This document shows positions 15,427-22,973 of a stretch of DNA of 59,414 nt, piece by piece. The stretch lies in IMG/VR virus record IMGVR_UViG_3300025009_000114, positions 1 to 59,414 of that record, one strand, 5' to 3'. Each line of letters opens with the position of its first letter. Position 1 is the stretch's first letter. Origin of the DNA: a virus. A program made the translations under genes and the position numbers. The notes beneath the pieces were generated by a model. The model was given only the letters and a program-made list of their open reading frames with translations, ran no database searches and was not told where the DNA came from.

Positions 15427-15644
15427 TAGATCTTTTCTTAGTGAAGGAGCTTAGCCAAGGCACACCAGACCCACGTGGTATTGGTGTAGATACTGCGATG
15501 GAAAGAGATAGTAGGTCTGTGATGATATTTAAGCATGATTATGGATATTATGTAAGGTTAAATTATACAGATCGTCATGACGATTGGTGTTATGATTATA
15601 ATTGGGTTATCAAATTGAAAAGGAAAGAATGCAGTCAGATCTGA
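15423..15644 (+). CDS. LKRKE relay-cassette protein before the sigma-like gene
   Basis: 73 residues, its ATG overlapping the previous TGA. The tail YNWVIKLKRKECSQI is encoded by AAATTGAAAAGGAAAGAA, the Shine-Dalgarno of the sigma-like gene that starts inside it at 15629. YGYYVRLN and DDWCYDYNW are similar in style to the cassette at 15193. Unknown function. Confidence 0.6.
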   Translation: MIDLFLVKELSQGTPDPRGIGVDTAMERDSRSVMIFKHDYGYYVRLNYTDRHDDWCYDYNWVIKLKRKECSQI

Positions 15645-16195
15645 AAGACCTAGTAGAAAACCATTACCAAGTAGTTGAGATAATAACAGACAAACTTCTA
15701 AAGAATCCAGGATACAAAGAGTACAGAAGGTTCAGAGAGGATCTGATAGGTGTTGGTAGTATAGCTCTTGTAAGATGTGCTGAAAGGTTTGACCCTAATA
15801 GGGGTGTTAAGTTTGTAACCTATTGCTCTCGGATAATCAAAGGAGCTATCAGGAACTACATAGAAAACAAACTGTACAATCAGCGTCATATAGAGTGTGA
15901 TATAGACTCTATAGACCTTGATAGGTACACAACAGAAGAACAAGATGATCAGGATGAGGAGGAAGAATATGTTGAGGGTCTTGTAGATATGTTCGCACCA
16001 AAGACACAGATACAAAAAGAAGCATACTATAGATTGATACTTGGTTGCGAGTCTATTGGTGAGGTTGCAAAAGATCTAGGTGTATCTATTGGCACTATGA
16101 GGCAGATTAAAGGCAGGTTAGTTAAGAAATTACGTAGTTTGAAAGATACAGTTAAACGAGAAGATCTTATTATAAAGGAGAAACATAATGCCTAA
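15629..16195 (+). CDS. Sigma-70-like transcription factor
   Basis: 188 residues from ATG 15629 (an upstream in-frame ATG at 15602 lies before the cassette ribosome site). Residues about 35-75 (DLIGVGSIALVRCAERFDPNRGVKFVTYCSRII) match sigma-70 region 2 (core binding, -10 melting). A Glu/Asp-rich linker follows, then CESIGEVAKDLGVSIGTM, a region 4-like helix-turn-helix. No phage RNA polymerase is visible, so this protein probably steers host RNA polymerase to phage promoters, as known for phiEco32-like phages. Which promoters it uses is unknown. Confidence 0.8.
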   Translation: MQSDLKDLVENHYQVVEIITDKLLKNPGYKEYRRFREDLIGVGSIALVRCAERFDPNRGVKFVTYCSRIIKGAIRNYIENKLYNQRHIECDIDSIDLDRYTTEEQDDQDEEEEYVEGLVDMFAPKTQIQKEAYYRLILGCESIGEVAKDLGVSIGTMRQIKGRLVKKLRSLKDTVKREDLIIKEKHNA

Positions 16196-16679
16196 ATGTA
16201 AAGGCAAAGCAATGTGGGCATTTCTTACCAAGACTGATGATAAGTATCAGTCTTGCTGGAGAATCACTGTCTGTATGGATAGTACAGAGGCTGCAAAGCT
16301 GATTGAGTTGGGCTTGAAGAAACAAGTTAAACGAATTGACCCTCTTACTAATCCTGAGGAAGCAGAACTCGGAGAGTACAAGATGAAGTTTGTACGCTAT
16401 TTGGATAAGAGGGGAGCTGCTGTTGGTAAAAACCCTGCACCCGCTCTTATAGATGCTGATAATGAACCATTCACTGATATTGTTGGTAATGGTTCTGATG
16501 TGGTTGTTAAGTTCAGGCCTTACACTTGGGCGAATAAGAAGTTTGGTACTGGTGTTGGTGCCGATCTTGAAGGTGTAAAGGTTATTAACTTAAAACCCTA
16601 TGAGCCTAAAGTAGCAGATGATCAAGAAGAGGAAGAAGTAGCAACGGTAGGTGCTAATACTGACGACGATAAGTGGTAA
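16188..16679 (+). CDS. Single-stranded DNA-binding protein, gp2.5-like
   Basis: 163 residues with a mixed beta domain (WAFLTKTD, RYLDKRG, VVVKFRPYTW) and a strongly acidic C-terminus DDQEEEEVATVGANTDDDKW ending in an aromatic residue, as in T7 gp2.5. That tail normally docks polymerase and primase. Its place after the replication genes supports the call. The start overlaps the sigma-like gene, with AAAGGAG upstream. Confidence 0.7.
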   Translation: MPKCKGKAMWAFLTKTDDKYQSCWRITVCMDSTEAAKLIELGLKKQVKRIDPLTNPEEAELGEYKMKFVRYLDKRGAAVGKNPAPALIDADNEPFTDIVGNGSDVVVKFRPYTWANKKFGTGVGADLEGVKVINLKPYEPKVADDQEEEEVATVGANTDDDKW

Positions 16680-16694
16680 TCTAAAGGAGAGTAA

Positions 16695-16934
16695 ATGAGC
16701 GAAGAGAAATTTAAAGAAATGGCCACTGCTGCTAAAGTAGCGATTGAAGATTTCAACGATTTTTCCGATGACCGAGCTATCTCGTGGGCATACGACGAGA
16801 TATGTAGACTACAAGCAGTGATAAGAGAAATCGCTACCACAAAGATAGCGTATTGCGATGGCTATCTTGTCGCCTACCAATTCAAGAAAATGGCCCAAGA
16901 ACTACTAGAGGAGCATAAAAATGAAAACGAATGA
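16695..16934 (+). CDS. Hypothetical helical protein
   Basis: 79 residues, acidic and mostly helical (FKEMATAAKVAIEDF, EICRLQAVIREI). AAAGGAGAGTAA precedes the ATG. It overlaps the next gene by 14 bases, with GAGGAGC near its end serving the next start. No family recognised. Confidence 0.55.
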   Translation: MSEEKFKEMATAAKVAIEDFNDFSDDRAISWAYDEICRLQAVIREIATTKIAYCDGYLVAYQFKKMAQELLEEHKNENE

Positions 16935-17196
16935 GCAATTACAAGAAGAGTTTCAAAAACTAGCACAGTGGATGCTTAAAAACTACCACCCCCACACCCA
17001 CGTTTATGTTGACAATGGACACGCTGAAATTTCTGAGGGACTGTGTGTCATAAATTCAACCAGAACGAGGTGCAAGGAATGTGTTTCGTGGGGAAACACC
17101 TGCGGGCCAGATAACTACCCTGCGTACATCAACGAACCTGATCATTGTGAATATTTTGAATTACCTTTAACCCATCTGAAGGGTGAGAGAAGATAA
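16921..17196 (+). CDS. Small Cys-rich protein
   Basis: 91 residues. An N-terminal helix, then CVINSTRTRCKECVSWGNTC and HCEYFEL: a CxxC...C...C pattern typical of small phage zinc-binding proteins. Function unknown. Confidence 0.55.
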   Translation: MKTNEQLQEEFQKLAQWMLKNYHPHTHVYVDNGHAEISEGLCVINSTRTRCKECVSWGNTCGPDNYPAYINEPDHCEYFELPLTHLKGERR

Positions 17197-17211
17197 TAGT
17201 AGATTATAACA

Positions 17212-17236
17212 GACCCTGATAGAAACTATCAGGGTC
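17212..17236 (+). terminator. Perfect 11-bp GACCCTGATAG hairpin
   Basis: GACCCTGATAG pairs with CTATCAGGGTC around an AAA loop. No T-run follows. The same CCCTGATAG/CTATCAGGG stem occurs inside coding sequence near 13212 and as separate arms near 23160-23212, so it belongs to a dispersed motif family and may or may not terminate. Confidence 0.45.
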
Positions 17237-17269
17237 AAAGTATCAACTCCTACAAAGAGGTATAATTAA

Positions 17270-17524
17270 TTGTCAAATCATGAAGGAAAATGGAGTGGTA
17301 CTTTTCAGTGGTGGGATGTTTATCCTCCTGGTGAAATTAAGGTACTAGATAAAGAGGATCTTGGTTATTATGAGTCAACATATACACATCAGTTCAACTA
17401 CCTGAGAGAGAAGGGGTGGACTAGAGAAGGTGGTAAGTGGGTTTCTCCTTGTAAAAGTAGAAGTTTCTCTAAGGTTGTAGATGCTTATAACTATCAAAGG
17501 TATTTCATAGAGGTGCTAAAATGA
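17270..17524 (+). CDS. Small Trp/Tyr-rich hypothetical protein
   Basis: 84 residues from a TTG start (MSNHEGKWSGTFQWW) with AAAGAGGTATAATTAA upstream. Aromatic-rich and probably a small beta domain. It ends four bases into the next gene, with GAGGTGCTAAA providing that ribosome site. Confidence 0.5.
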   Translation: MSNHEGKWSGTFQWWDVYPPGEIKVLDKEDLGYYESTYTHQFNYLREKGWTREGGKWVSPCKSRSFSKVVDAYNYQRYFIEVLK

Positions 17525-17712
17525 AAATAGAATTTGAAATAAAACCATCACAGGATACTGATGCTGGTTTTCTGTTCCTTGGAGATACTATCACCCTATC
17601 AGTAGAGAGTGGGTTTCCTGGTGGTTCTCCTGGTGAGTTTGAGGACCACATGCTTGACTCGTTGAAAGAATGGTATGAACCTTATAAGGTGCGAATAGTT
17701 TCTATTAGATAA
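17521..17712 (+). CDS. Small hypothetical protein
   Basis: 63 residues starting MKIEFEIKPS, with a Gly/Pro loop GFPGGSPGEF. Coupled to the previous gene by an ATGA overlap. No family recognised. Confidence 0.5.
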   Translation: MKIEFEIKPSQDTDAGFLFLGDTITLSVESGFPGGSPGEFEDHMLDSLKEWYEPYKVRIVSIR

Positions 17713-17728
17713 CTAAAAAGGAGATATT

Positions 17729-18514
17729 ATGACGACCTTATCTAATATTGATTTGGACATAGCTGTCTACATGATAGGATCTGTGTGCGATAATAAACAC
17801 TGGGTCTATAAGGGTCAGAAGTACGATAGTAAAGTACAACTCAACAAAGAACTCAAGAGAGATGGTGTAGACGATAGTTGTATAGTGTGCAAGAAGGAGC
17901 CAGAAGAGTGGGATAAGGTCAGAGAGACTGCTATTACTTTCTATGAGAACCTTATAGCCTATCTTGATTGTGATGCACAAGGACACATATCTGGTAGGGG
18001 TAACTTCAGATATGAGATAGCAACCATTCAGCCCTATAAGGGGAATAGAGATGGTGTAGAGAAGCCTTTCCACTACGATGCACTTAGGCAATTCTATGTG
18101 GATGCTTATGGAGCTAAGTTTTCTGTAGGGATGGAAGCCGATGATGCTATAGGTCTTGCCCATGACCCTGAGAAAGATATTATTGCAACTACCGATAAGG
18201 ATCTTGATTGCATCCCTGGTATTCATTTCAATTGGGATAAGGCTAGTTGTTATTATATTTCTGAGGTAGATGCTAATAGACACTTCTTCAAACAGGTGCT
18301 GATAGGAGACACTACAGATAATATCTTGGGTCTGTTTGGTGTTGGGAAGGACTCACAGCTAGTAAAGAATATCTATAAGATGTCTGATGTGAATGACATG
18401 AGGGAGTTAGTAATAGGTGAGTATAGAAAGAGATTCGGATCTCATTGGGAATTGTTTTACAATGAGACTGCTGATTTGGTGTGGATCTTACAGAAGCGAG
18501 AGTGTCCAAAGTAA
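17729..18514 (+). CDS. 5'-3' exonuclease, FEN/PIN-like (T7 gp6 role)
   Basis: 261 residues. IDLDIAVYMIG at the start, GMEADDAIG, IIATTDKDLDCIPG and GDTTDNILGLFGVGK are the acidic metal-binding clusters and helix-3-turn-helix of the flap nuclease family. It would remove RNA primers and degrade DNA 5'-3' during phage replication. AAAAAGGAGATATT precedes the ATG. Coupled to the following gene. Confidence 0.85.
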   Translation: MTTLSNIDLDIAVYMIGSVCDNKHWVYKGQKYDSKVQLNKELKRDGVDDSCIVCKKEPEEWDKVRETAITFYENLIAYLDCDAQGHISGRGNFRYEIATIQPYKGNRDGVEKPFHYDALRQFYVDAYGAKFSVGMEADDAIGLAHDPEKDIIATTDKDLDCIPGIHFNWDKASCYYISEVDANRHFFKQVLIGDTTDNILGLFGVGKDSQLVKNIYKMSDVNDMRELVIGEYRKRFGSHWELFYNETADLVWILQKRECPK

Positions 18515-18719
18515 TGAAGTGTAACAATTGTAGTGCATCTTTCGATGAAGAGAAACTATTAGGTATACTGATGTCTAAAACTGTAAGAGGCATATCAGCC
18601 AGAGATAGTAGTCCATTTTTACTATGTGTCCTTCATGTGATGCAGAAACTATCAGGGACTGCAAGGGTGCTTGTAGTCACTTATATAAAACCTATTTGTT
18701 TCTGGTGCAAAAGAAATGA
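18514..18719 (+). pseudogene. Frameshifted zinc-ribbon gene
   Basis: MKCNNCSASFDEEKLLG ... GISARDSSPF reads in frame until TTTTT at 18616-18620. In the next frame the sequence continues TMCPSCDAETIRDCKG ... YKTYLFLVQKK to a TGA at 18717. The joined product is a clear paralogue of the next gene (MICSNCRS ... TVCPNCSEK ... NYLFLKQKKD), so a missing T, an assembly slip or -1 frameshifting is likely. Unshifted, the frame runs on to 18729 with a different, unconvincing tail. Confidence 0.6.
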
Positions 18720-18904
18720 TATGCTCTAACTGTAGAAGTAGGTTTCAAAAGGAAGGACTAAGAGGGCTGTTAGTCTTTAAGGGTGATGATAGATACGGTA
18801 GTATCTATACTGTCTGTCCTAATTGTAGTGAAAAAGAAGATAGTAGCTACAAGGAGGGGTGGTTTGCTTTGAACTATTTATTCTTAAAGCAGAAGAAAGA
18901 CTAA
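18716..18904 (+). CDS. Small zinc-ribbon protein
   Basis: 62 residues with CSNC and CPNC, about 33 residues apart, making a likely four-Cys zinc site, and a C-terminal ALNYLFLKQKKD. The start overlaps the end of the paralogous gene upstream (restored frame). Function unknown. Confidence 0.6.
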   Translation: MICSNCRSRFQKEGLRGLLVFKGDDRYGSIYTVCPNCSEKEDSSYKEGWFALNYLFLKQKKD

Positions 18905-18940
18905 TGGTATGTACTAACTTTACAAGGAGTGAGATACAAG

Positions 18941-19399
18941 TTGGGTTATAAGAAAACAAAGATTCATCCGTATAAAAGCACACTAGAATATAAATTAGCA
19001 AAGGAGCTATCAGGATATACATACGAACCACCAGAAATAAAAGTATCCTACTCTGTCCATCATCATTATGTCCCTGACTTTGTGCATCCTGATAGCACTG
19101 ATATCCTATTAGAAGCTAAAGGTTATTTTATCAAAGGACACAGTGACTGTCAGAAGTACCTCGCAGTAGTAAGAGATAATCCCGACAAGGAACTTATCTT
19201 TATCTTTTCAGATCCCAATAAGAAAGCATATCCACAGTGTAGAGTCAGAAAGGATGGTACTTTCCTGACACTAGGTGACTGGTGCAGACAGAATAACATA
19301 TTGTGCTTTAAGGTGGGAGAGATGCCAGAAGATCTTATTAAAGGCGCTTGGAGGGTTGAAGATGCTAGGAAATTCAAGGAGGGGCTGTATGGGTGCTAA
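18941..19399 (+). CDS. Endonuclease I-like Holliday junction resolvase
   Basis: I use the TTG at 18941 (AAGGAG 11 bases upstream) rather than the GTG at 18929, which overlaps the ribosome site; 152 residues. STLEYKLAKEL, VSYSVHHHYVPDFV, DILLEAKGYF and LIFIFSDPNKKAY follow the T7 gp3 layout, with the catalytic E, D and ExK. It would resolve branched DNA and break down host DNA during replication. LGDWCRQNNI matches the family's C-terminal region. Confidence 0.8.
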   Translation: MGYKKTKIHPYKSTLEYKLAKELSGYTYEPPEIKVSYSVHHHYVPDFVHPDSTDILLEAKGYFIKGHSDCQKYLAVVRDNPDKELIFIFSDPNKKAYPQCRVRKDGTFLTLGDWCRQNNILCFKVGEMPEDLIKGAWRVEDARKFKEGLYGC

Positions 19400-19417
19400 T
19401 AGGGGAGGTAATGTTAA

Positions 19418-21070
19418 TTGACAAAACGTTTTAACAACTGTCGGGTTTTAGTTCTTTCAGATACTCACGCTCCATATCATCACAAGGGTACTCTTGACTT
19501 TCTATCTGCTGTTAATGCAGAGTACAACCCTGATAGGGTTGTCCACGCGGGCGATTGCGGAGATATATACTCGATTTCCGAGTACCCTAAAGATTTGGAA
19601 CATAGAGATACATGGAGTGATGAGATAAAAGGTCTTAGGAAGTTTGTAAAAGAACTTGGATCTTTATTTCCAAGGGTAGATCTTCTTGAGAGTAATCATG
19701 ATTGCTTTGACAGAGAGACAGAAATATTAACAAGGTCGGGTTTTATTCCTTTTGAATCTCTAGAAGATGGTGTGGAGGTAGGTACACTTAATTTATCTAC
19801 TAATGAAATTGAGTATCAGTTTCCAACAAAAGTTACTAGAGACTTTTATAGTGGAGATATGGTTAGGATTAACGGAGCCACTTCTATTGATCTACTAGTA
19901 ACCCCAAACCACAGGTTGTATGCATCCAGGCAAACCAGAGGACACTTTAGGATGCAAACAGCAGAGGAGCTATTGAACAGCAAGTGCAATAAGCTTTTCA
20001 CAAAAGATGCAGGTGTAAATAACAAACCAGAGTACGATATAGATGACGAAACTCTAAAGTTAGTTGGTTGGTATTTAACAGATGCTTCTTTCAGAGGAAA
20101 TACTATTGTGTTCCTACAGAGGAAATCTAACTACAAAAAGATAACAGATCTTTTAGATTGTAAAGGGATTCCCTATAAGCTGTACGAAAAAGATTCCTCA
20201 AGGATTACACATATTTGTGGTAAGGAATTAAAGAAAGTCCCCGAAAACCAAATGGTAATTTCTATCAAGGCTAGTGAACTTAACCATCTAGTTCCTAACA
20301 GATACAAGTTACCAGATTGGTTGTACAATCTTTCTAAGAGACAAGTAGATATTCTACTTAGTGTTCTTATAGATGCTGATGGATCTACTTACACTCAAAA
20401 CAGGAAGGCTCTTGTATTGTACGGGACGTATGATTTTGTTGATCAGGTTCAAAGACTTCTTCTCCACTCTGGATATAGAGCAACTATAAGATGTTATAGA
20501 GGTAAGGATTGGAAGTTAAACATCACAGAAAGAGTAGAATCTTGCTCTTATAAGTTCAAGAATCATATCAATACTCAAGAGTATACAGGACCAATCTATT
20601 GTGCAACCGTACCAAATGACACTCTTATTGTAAGGAGAAATGGAAAAATATCTATCACTGGAAACTCAAGACCGTATAGAAAGTCTGTAGTGGCTGGCAT
20701 TCCAAGAGAGTTTCTAGTCAAGTACCTAGATGTGATAGGTGCTCCACCAGACTGGAAGATACACTCTTCTCTGAACATTACAGTAGATGCTGACAGATCT
20801 AATTGGACAATGGTCCATAGTTTTGGGGGGAGCAATGCTCTAAATGTAGCGAAGCACAAAGCCACTAACATAATTATGGGCCACCACCATAGTCGAAGTG
20901 GAATAGCATCCTTCAACAATGGAAAAAAAGTGGTGCACGGAATAGATACTGGTTGTCTTATCTCAGACTCTGGTTCTCCATATCGCTACAATCGTCTTGA
21001 TATTGGAAGACCTATTAGATCTGTTGTGATGATCATAGAGGGTGTACCACAGATTATACCTATGAGGTAA
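19418..21070 (+). CDS. Metallophosphoesterase interrupted by an intein
   Basis: A 550-residue precursor from TTG (GGGGAGG upstream). Extein residues 1-95 and 417-550 form a calcineurin-like phosphoesterase: LVLSDTHAP (DxH), HAGDCGD (GD), ESNHD (NHD), and after the intein IIMGHHHSRSG (GHxH). The intein inserts directly after the NHD motif, inside the active site, so the enzyme should work only after splicing. The mature extein would be 229 residues. Substrate unknown; such phage enzymes may act on phosphodiesters or 5' ends. Confidence 0.85.
   Translation: MTKRFNNCRVLVLSDTHAPYHHKGTLDFLSAVNAEYNPDRVVHAGDCGDIYSISEYPKDLEHRDTWSDEIKGLRKFVKELGSLFPRVDLLESNHDCFDRETEILTRSGFIPFESLEDGVEVGTLNLSTNEIEYQFPTKVTRDFYSGDMVRINGATSIDLLVTPNHRLYASRQTRGHFRMQTAEELLNSKCNKLFTKDAGVNNKPEYDIDDETLKLVGWYLTDASFRGNTIVFLQRKSNYKKITDLLDCKGIPYKLYEKDSSRITHICGKELKKVPENQMVISIKASELNHLVPNRYKLPDWLYNLSKRQVDILLSVLIDADGSTYTQNRKALVLYGTYDFVDQVQRLLLHSGYRATIRCYRGKDWKLNITERVESCSYKFKNHINTQEYTGPIYCATVPNDTLIVRRNGKISITGNSRPYRKSVVAGIPREFLVKYLDVIGAPPDWKIHSSLNITVDADRSNWTMVHSFGGSNALNVAKHKATNIIMGHHHSRSGIASFNNGKKVVHGIDTGCLISDSGSPYRYNRLDIGRPIRSVVMIIEGVPQIIPMR
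19703..20665 (+). mobile_element. Intein with LAGLIDADG homing endonuclease
   Basis: 321 residues from Cys1 (CFDRETEILTRSGF, block A) to GN followed by extein Ser. Block B-like DLLVTPNHRLYAS, endonuclease motifs LVGWYLTDASF and LLSVLIDADGS, and C-terminal VPNDTLIVRRNGKISITGN are all visible. Two oddities: the penultimate residue is Gly instead of the usual His, and the first endonuclease motif is less canonical than the second. Cys1, the terminal Asn and the +1 Ser needed for splicing are present. Confidence 0.9.
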
Positions 21071-21072
21071 CA

Positions 21073-21141
21073 ATGAAACCCTTTGAGAAGGCTATCATGG
21101 TTCTTATGGCAACTCTTATTATCTCTTATGTTCTGTTTTAA
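21073..21141 (+). CDS. Tiny hydrophobic peptide
   Basis: 22 residues (MKPFEKAIMVLMATLIISYV...), a single membrane span, starting two bases after the phosphoesterase stop with TGAGGTAAC upstream. It overlaps the larger frame at 21083. Only one of the two may be real, although overlapping membrane proteins are common in phages. Confidence 0.35.
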   Translation: MKPFEKAIMVLMATLIISYVLF

Positions 21142-21313
21142 ACTCTATTGCGTAGACGAGACAATAATAACTTCCCCTCCTATAGCTCCTAACAATCCTA
21201 ATCACTCTTATAATGATAGGAGTATATGGAAAGACATACACAGGTTTTGTACTGGTCTTGTAAAGAGAGATAAGAGTGTGTTGAGATATTCAATAATCAC
21301 TATCAGGGATTAA
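21083..21313 (+). CDS. Small protein with hydrophobic N-terminus
   Basis: 76 residues from TTG (or a shorter form from the ATG at 21128). A signal-like hydrophobic stretch (WFLWQLLLSLMFCFKLYC) is followed by a polar, Pro/Asn-rich linker and a basic tail. It could be exported or membrane-anchored. The start codon is uncertain and there is no clear Shine-Dalgarno. Confidence 0.35.
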   Translation: MRRLSWFLWQLLLSLMFCFKLYCVDETIITSPPIAPNNPNHSYNDRSIWKDIHRFCTGLVKRDKSVLRYSIITIRD

Positions 21314-21316
21314 CCA

Positions 21317-21496
21317 ATGGATAAATCAGTACGAATATATCTCATATGGTCAGAAGAGAGAGACCCTATAGGTACTAACAGAGTCCGCTCATTTCCCCAC
21401 ATAGGTGCTCTAGAAGACTTCCTATTAGCCCTAGACAGCACCAATGTGAAGTCTGTTAAGATACTAAGTGGTATTCTTCTAGAAGAGAGGGAATGA
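21317..21496 (+). CDS. Small hypothetical protein
   Basis: 59 residues starting MDKSVRIYLIWSEERD and ending SGILLEERE. The end codons GAAGAGAGGGAA supply the ribosome site for the next gene, whose ATG overlaps this stop, an arrangement similar to the LKRKE cassettes. No family. Confidence 0.5.
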   Translation: MDKSVRIYLIWSEERDPIGTNRVRSFPHIGALEDFLLALDSTNVKSVKILSGILLEERE

Positions 21497-21687
21497 GCAA
21501 GGGAGGCTACTGTGGACGTATCCTTACAGTGATTAATAAGAATCATAAAGAATACGTCCTAGTCCAAGCAGGAAACTATTACACAACTATTTCTGAGTGT
21601 GACTTTGAGAAGTCATTAGATATGTGGATGGAAGATACAGAAGAGAATAACATTTATCAACTATGGTGGAACAATGATCTGGTATAA
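21493..21687 (+). CDS. Small hypothetical protein
   Basis: 64 residues starting MSKGGYCGRILTVINK, acidic C-terminus ending YQLWWNNDLV. Coupled by an ATGA overlap to the upstream gene; the next gene starts inside its end. No family. Confidence 0.5.
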   Translation: MSKGGYCGRILTVINKNHKEYVLVQAGNYYTTISECDFEKSLDMWMEDTEENNIYQLWWNNDLV

Positions 21688-21790
21688 AAGATTCTGGATG
21701 TGGATTAAAGCACTGTTCGGTGTGATAGATAAGATAGAACCTGTTATTGATAAGGTGCAAGAGGTTTCTAAAAGGGTGAGTAAGAAATGA
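21674..21790 (+). CDS. Tiny basic amphipathic protein
   Basis: 38 residues: MIWYKRFWMWIKALF then an amphipathic helix VIDKIEPVIDKVQEVSKRVSKK. Starts inside the previous gene and overlaps the next start by four bases. A membrane-surface helix is plausible; no function assigned. Confidence 0.45.
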   Translation: MIWYKRFWMWIKALFGVIDKIEPVIDKVQEVSKRVSKK

Positions 21791-22035
21791 GCTACACTAG
21801 AACCGAGGAGATTGTGGTTTATGAAACACTTACTTGTATAAAATGTGGTAAAAGATTTAGATTTACTAATAACGAAAGTGAATATGCTAAAAGCAAAATG
21901 AAAGAGCACACCTTACAGTGTGATTGTCTGCATGATTGGTCAGATTGGAGTACATTTAATATAGGTACATGGCCAGATTATGAACCATACTCAGTAAGGT
22001 ATTGCTCGAAGTGTAATAAGAAAGAGGTAAGATAA
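21787..22035 (+). CDS. Small zinc-ribbon hypothetical protein
   Basis: 82 residues with CIKCGKRF, CDCLHDW and CSKCNKKEVR, likely a zinc-ribbon protein. The start overlaps the previous stop. Function unknown. Confidence 0.55.
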   Translation: MSYTRTEEIVVYETLTCIKCGKRFRFTNNESEYAKSKMKEHTLQCDCLHDWSDWSTFNIGTWPDYEPYSVRYCSKCNKKEVR

Positions 22036-22040
22036 AAGAA

Positions 22041-22355
22041 ATGAAAGTAACTGTCGATATCTTTGGATGTGATTGGTGCCCATATAGAGAGTATATTCCA
22101 GAGTACCAAAGTGGACCTTGCTGTAACCACCCACAAGGAAGTCCAAAGATTATTGGATACGATTTAATACCAGACGATTGTCCAGAAAAGATCATGCAAG
22201 AGTTGGAAGGAGAGAAAATGATTGAGATCCTAGTGAAGGAGTACAAAAGTCTTTTAGAGTCTCAAAAGGCTCTTGATGCACTTGAAGCTGCTGGTGTAGA
22301 TAATTGGGAAGGTTATGAGGACGCTGTAGCTTGGCTAGAAGAGGATGAAGAATGA
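22041..22355 (+). CDS. Hypothetical protein, Cys-rich N-terminus
   Basis: 104 residues. FGCDWCPYREY ... PCCNHP ... PDDCPEKI near the start forms a CxxC...CC...C cluster. The rest is helical and acidic, ending WLEEDEE. Overlaps the next start. Confidence 0.5.
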   Translation: MKVTVDIFGCDWCPYREYIPEYQSGPCCNHPQGSPKIIGYDLIPDDCPEKIMQELEGEKMIEILVKEYKSLLESQKALDALEAAGVDNWEGYEDAVAWLEEDEE

Positions 22356-22567
22356 TAAGAATAAATTGCAGTAAGTGCAGTAAGCCCATTGAAGTAACTA
22401 CTCTCTCCACAGAGGGACCATATGATCTTTACGATCAACCTAGTATTCCTTATTGGGTAAAGGTATCTCTTGATGGGACTATGATTATCTGTGGGTGCTG
22501 TAAGCACCAGAGTAGGTTTGAGTATGATCATGTGTATGATCAGCTGGAGGTTGTAAATGAAAGTTAA
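22352..22567 (+). CDS. Small zinc-ribbon protein
   Basis: 71 residues with CSKCSKPI and CGCCKHQ, a four-Cys zinc site. Ends 11 bases into the dUTPase gene, with CTGGAGG providing the ribosome site. Function unknown. Confidence 0.55.
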   Translation: MIRINCSKCSKPIEVTTLSTEGPYDLYDQPSIPYWVKVSLDGTMIICGCCKHQSRFEYDHVYDQLEVVNES

Positions 22568-22970
22568 ACTTATCCATCCAGACGCTATAGTCCCTACCAG
22601 AGCCACACCTTGGAGTGCTGGTTGGGATCTGTATGCAGTGGAAGACACTCTTATTATTCCTGGTGCATCTGAAGTTATCCTCCTTGGTATAGCAGTAGAT
22701 GTTGGTAGAGATAACTTTGGGTTACTTACTCACAGATCTTCTTTTGGTTTTAAGTTGGACACCATTTCTTCCTTCGGGGTTATAGATGCTGATTATACCA
22801 ATGAAGTTAAAGTAAAATTATTTAACTTAGGGGTTGATGGGGTACATATCAAGAAGGGTGATAGGGTTGCTCAGTTGCTTGTAGTCCCTGTAGATATGAG
22901 AAGCGTAGAGGTGGTAGAAGAGTTAGAGGAAACCACTAGGAAGGGGGGTCTAGGCTGGTCTGGAAAATAA
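22557..22970 (+). CDS. dut: dUTPase
   Basis: 137 residues with all five trimeric dUTPase motifs: SAGWDLYA, HRSSFG, GVIDADYTNEV, KKGDRVAQLLVVP and a C-terminal RKGGLGWSGK (the P-loop-like arm, slightly divergent). It converts dUTP to dUMP and pyrophosphate, keeping uracil out of DNA and feeding thymidylate synthesis. This fits the ThyX-like gene and ribonucleotide reductase downstream. Confidence 0.93.
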   Translation: MKVKLIHPDAIVPTRATPWSAGWDLYAVEDTLIIPGASEVILLGIAVDVGRDNFGLLTHRSSFGFKLDTISSFGVIDADYTNEVKVKLFNLGVDGVHIKKGDRVAQLLVVPVDMRSVEVVEELEETTRKGGLGWSGK

Positions 22971-22973
22971 CTA

